A stretch of DNA of 45,721 bases from an uncultured Lachnospiraceae bacterium (lineage in GTDB: Bacteria; Bacillota; Clostridia; Lachnospirales; Lachnospiraceae): NCBI GenBank assembly GCA_910583895.1, contig CAJTYJ010000028.1, positions 1-45,721 on the forward strand, written 5' to 3'. A model generated the notes under the pieces. The model was not told the DNA's origin. It was given only the letters and a program-made list of their open reading frames with translations, and made no database searches. Positions 43,528-45,721 of the stretch are shown here, piece after piece (the stretch's first letter is position 1; each line of letters opens with the position of its first letter). Made by a program: the position numbers and the translations under genes.

Positions 43528-44985
43528 TCATGATACGATCCTTCCGGCCAGCCCGCGTTTTAACACATTCTTTGCCGCATTGGTTTTCTCTTCCTCCTCA
43601 TATCCGCAGACGTCGCAGAAAAATTTCCTTTCTTTTCTGCGTCCGGTTTTGCCGCAGACGCTGCATTCCCTGCTGATCTCTTTCCCGATCACTTCAAAAA
43701 GTTCCACCGACTGTTCTTTGCATTTCTGGGCCAGCCGGTTGCGGATATAGCCTCTCTGCCACATGGCAATGGAGTGATTGATCCGCCGGCTGCTGCCGCC
43801 TTTTCCAGGTCCCGGCAGCTTTACCACATAGATAATCCCGGGTTTCTCTGTCTCCAAAAAACGGTTCAGTTCATGATTGATGTAACTGTGCAGCTGCTCG
43901 GTATACCGGTGTTTCTGGCTGGTATATTTTTTACGGCCAGGATTGCCGCCCTTGTTGCGGTTGTAGCTTCTGGTCCGAAGCCGCATCCAGTCTGCATATT
44001 CCGTCTGATAGGCCCCCAGTTTCACCCCATAGCAATGTCCTTGGTCCGTGGTCAGCATGGTGTGGTATCCCATGGACACCCCAATCTGATTTACATAATC
44101 TTTATGTTTTTTGATGGTCACATCCACCGGAATATGGATCTCGACCCGTTTTTCCGCTGGAAACAGCCGGATCCGGAGCTGGCGCTTATACTGGTTGTTG
44201 TCCGTCAGAGGCAGAAACACGCGCTTCCTCTTCTCTCTTGTGGAAATATAGATTCCCCCGTCCGCATAGCGGTACGCCCTTTCCGACAGAGAAAAACCAA
44301 GCACCTGATCTGTGTGCAGCTTGACGTGATATTTTCTGACCTGTCTGCAAAGATAACGGTTCAGTCTCTTTGGATCTACCTTGGCGGCAACTTCCTCGTA
44401 TTTTTTCCGAATATCCAAAGGCAGATGGATCTCGCTTTGGTTCAGCACCGCCTCAAACGCATTGTTGACTTTCAGCAGGAAGCAAAGATAATGCCTTTCT
44501 TCCCTGGAAAATCCCTCGTTTTTTCCTGTCAGTTCCAAAACCTTTGACCGGGTCCTCGTCCACTGGCTTTTGATGTCTCCCAGGGCGTCAAAAACCGCCA
44601 GATAAAAATAGACGGACGGCATCTTCATGGAATCCCTAAGTCCGCTTCTGGTCATCTCATTCTGGATGGTATACCCCGGATAAAGTTTAGGCAGACCGGA
44701 GGGCCCTCCGTAGCGGGCATAGACATAATTCTTTACTTTGCAGTACCCGTCCGCGATCTCCCGCAACTTTTTCATATCTTCATCCGGAACCGGCGCGCTG
44801 CTGTACTGACGAACCGTCCTGCAGGCAGTGTCCGGCGGCGTTCCTATTTTGTCCTGAACATCCGGATTCGTAACAATCCCTCCTCTAAACGATCCATTGT
44901 GTAAAAGGTCTCCACCGGCAATGGACTTTCCGTGTTCCATAAAGTATACTTTTTGGCACAAAATTCTCTTCTGTGGAAATCTCAT
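43528..44985 (-). CDS. Nuclease-dead TnpB-like protein
   Basis: Up to 485 residues (ATG 44985; ATG 44940 also possible, neither with a strong ribosome site). The family is clear from the C-terminal half: NHSIAMWQRGYIRNRLAQKC and the zinc ribbon Cys441, 444, 457, 460 (ECSVCG...CDVCG), followed by TNAAKNVL. In active TnpB the three RuvC acids lie in GxDxG, in xEDL and in DxNAA. Here they read GVSMG (Ser304), VVKL (Val388) and KTNAA (Lys467), so all three are lost while fold-bearing residues remain. It is intact, has G+C like its surroundings, and no tnpA is nearby. This suggests a domesticated RNA-guided DNA binder rather than a decayed transposon gene. Confidence 0.85.
   Translation of the reverse strand: MRFPQKRILCQKVYFMEHGKSIAGGDLLHNGSFRGGIVTNPDVQDKIGTPPDTACRTVRQYSSAPVPDEDMKKLREIADGYCKVKNYVYARYGGPSGLPKLYPGYTIQNEMTRSGLRDSMKMPSVYFYLAVFDALGDIKSQWTRTRSKVLELTGKNEGFSREERHYLCFLLKVNNAFEAVLNQSEIHLPLDIRKKYEEVAAKVDPKRLNRYLCRQVRKYHVKLHTDQVLGFSLSERAYRYADGGIYISTREKRKRVFLPLTDNNQYKRQLRIRLFPAEKRVEIHIPVDVTIKKHKDYVNQIGVSMGYHTMLTTDQGHCYGVKLGAYQTEYADWMRLRTRSYNRNKGGNPGRKKYTSQKHRYTEQLHSYINHELNRFLETEKPGIIYVVKLPGPGKGGSSRRINHSIAMWQRGYIRNRLAQKCKEQSVELFEVIGKEISRECSVCGKTGRRKERKFFCDVCGYEEEEKTNAAKNVLKRGLAGRIVS
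44938..44959 (-). promoter_or_regulatory. Second copy of the GTATAC palindrome motif
   Basis: AAAGTATACTTT plus TTTGGCAC (44941-44959) repeats the core of the 40-bp palindrome 110 bp upstream. It overlaps the possible ATG at 44940. Two similar sites flanking the start of the tnpB-like gene could be operators. Confidence 0.4.
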
Positions 44986-45055
44986 AAAAAGATCGCCGGA
45001 AAATCTTTATTTTTCGTAAAATTTGTGCTAAAGTTCTATTGATTTTCGACGATAT

Positions 45056-45095
45056 AAAAGTTGAACCAAAAAGTATACTTTTTGGTTCAACTTTT
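45056..45095. repeat. Perfect 40-bp palindrome
   Basis: Both arms of 20 bases match perfectly around GTA|TAC, with the core GAACCAAAAAGTA and its complement and no loop. It is followed on the plus strand by two further Ts. It lies between the tnpB-like gene and the IS1182 remnant, 70 bp from the former. It could be a transcription terminator, a transposon end or a protein-binding site. Confidence 0.9.
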
Positions 45096-45108
45096 TTCAG
45101 ACTGTCAA

Positions 45109-45147
45109 AGAACCCCTATCCGGCTATTGCCGAATAGAGGTTCTTTT
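45109..45147 (-). terminator. Hairpin at the end of the IS1182 remnant
   Basis: On the minus strand AGAACCTCTAT pairs with ATAGGGGTTCT, with one G-T pair, around the transposase stop codon and is followed by TTT. It is a likely terminator belonging to the insertion sequence. Confidence 0.65.
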
Positions 45148-45612
45148 CCATTGTGAACAGGTTCCATTTAAGAAAACGGCATATCTCATCCCGTATTTCT
45201 CTTTTGCATCTGCAAATACTCTCTCTATCGTCTGGGAGCGCAGAGTATAACTCTCTTTTCCCTGGGGCGAGTGCCGGATATCTTCGGCCTGCTCCAGATA
45301 ATCGGACCAGATATGCCGCGTAACTGTTTTCCGGCAGGTCCGGCTCTCTGTGCACATCTGTCTCGTCAGGCATTTTTCGCACTGATACGAAAGGCTTTTA
45401 TACTCCCTGTACCCCTCTCTGTTTGTTGTACTGTATGGCAAGCTTTTATACTCTGGGCAGATCACGATATCCAGATATTCATCATATACATATTTGTACC
45501 ATTCATGGAACCCCTTTTTGGTCTGGAGACGTTTGTAGGGCAGCGACGGGATCCGTTCCCCGTCTATTACCTTTTTGCAGATCCACGGCGTTTTATATCC
45601 TGCATCTTCCCT
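45124..45612 (-). pseudogene. IS1182-family transposase, C-terminal remnant
   Basis: The readable frame covers EDAGYKTPW, LPYKRLQTKKGFHEWYKYVY, YDEYLD, ICPEYKSLPYSTTNREGY, CEKCLTRQMC and the end ERVFADAKEKYGMRYA, all typical of the C-terminal half of IS1182 DDE transposases. Just before EDAGYK the frame meets a stop (45613-45615) and the catalytic N-terminal half is missing. An ATG-initiated piece (45465) is only internal. So this is a truncated, inactive copy. Confidence 0.82.
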
Positions 45613-45720
45613 TTATAAAATAGCGGGAGTTTCACCTTGCCTTTCCTGCGGTTGCGCAGTTCCGTAGCAAATACCCACTTATTGTGGTACAGAAGCTTAC
45701 GCTTTGCAGTCAGACGTATC
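45567..45720 (-). pseudogene. Unidentified coding remnant at window edge
   Basis: An open minus-strand frame enters from the right edge and ends at 45567. It reads KRKLLYHNKWVFATEL and KGKVKLPLFYKGKMQD before running out of phase over the IS1182 remnant. The composition looks coding, but I cannot name the family; another transposase is possible. The gene continues outside the window. Confidence 0.35.
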
Positions 45721-45721
45721 A

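Noticed and set aside
43145..43531. 128-codon minus-strand frame overlapping the tnpB-like stop by ATGA
   Set aside because: No recognisable domain, unusual Lys/Arg/Gln content, and it runs across the ribosome site and start of the next gene. I favour an RNA, with low confidence.
43528..44985. Annotation as an active IS605 transposon gene
   Set aside because: All three RuvC acids are replaced and no tnpA or clear element ends are found.

Overview
The window looks like chromosomal DNA of a gut Lachnospiraceae-type Clostridium (Bacillota, Clostridia). The evidence is LL-diaminopimelate aminotransferase, MsmK/UgpC, CdaR/PucR and BlaI/M56 pairs of clostridial type, strong AGGAGG ribosome sites, and a mostly 50-58 % G+C background with one much more A+T-rich island. 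No rRNA, tRNA or CRISPR array is visible.

Left part (1-7.2 kb): a small PrcB-like lipoprotein on the minus strand, bordered by a 109-bp-period direct repeat, then a plus-strand run malQ - plsC - ddl - murF - ygeV-like sigma-54 activator. Middle-left (7.2-17.6 kb): a compact sigma-54 regulon. The activator is followed by three copies of a TTCTCA-N3-TGAGAA dyad, an intrinsic terminator, a textbook -24/-12 promoter and the operon ygeX - ygeY - hyuA - NCS1 permease - N-acyl-D-amino-acid deacylase - ridA. The next gene is rpoN itself, followed by dapL. Together these suggest import and ring opening of a cyclic ureide or hydantoin-like compound, removal of carbamoyl or acyl groups, and cleavage of 2,3-diaminopropionate to pyruvate and ammonia. 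The purine-reducing genes usually linked to this set are missing here.

Middle (17.6-23.6 kb, minus strand): an unknown small protein, a BlaI repressor with an M56 (BlaR1-like) sensor protease and paired operator half-sites, a membrane-anchored GH25-like protein with an altered catalytic motif, a PucR/CdaR regulator and the MsmK sugar-ABC ATPase.

Right part (23.8-41.3 kb, minus strand): a surface-glycan locus that starts with a secreted Pro/Glu-repeat protein. It continues with a polyol-phosphate-transferase-like GT-B/beta-propeller fusion, a CBS/SGNH-like/CitC-like fusion, DUF4422, RgpF, WbsX and GT2 enzymes, a ribulose-phosphate 3-epimerase, and a TarI/TarJ-type pair for a CDP-pentitol. The centre (about 27.56-38.64 kb) is A+T-rich and its right edge falls on a domain boundary inside the GT-B/propeller gene. 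Five proteins carry the same kind of small Rossmann-like GAG module. No flippase, ABC exporter, polymerase or initiating transferase is present.

Far right (41.4-45.7 kb, minus strand): two more surface proteins, one secreted and one membrane-anchored, lie downstream of a TnpB homologue in which all three RuvC catalytic acids are replaced while the zinc ribbon is kept. A structured ~400-bp gap follows the tnpB-like gene and a perfect 40-bp palindrome precedes it. I regard this nuclease-dead TnpB next to surface-protein genes as the best candidate for an undescribed (RNA-guided regulatory) system. The window ends in transposase debris (IS1182-type).
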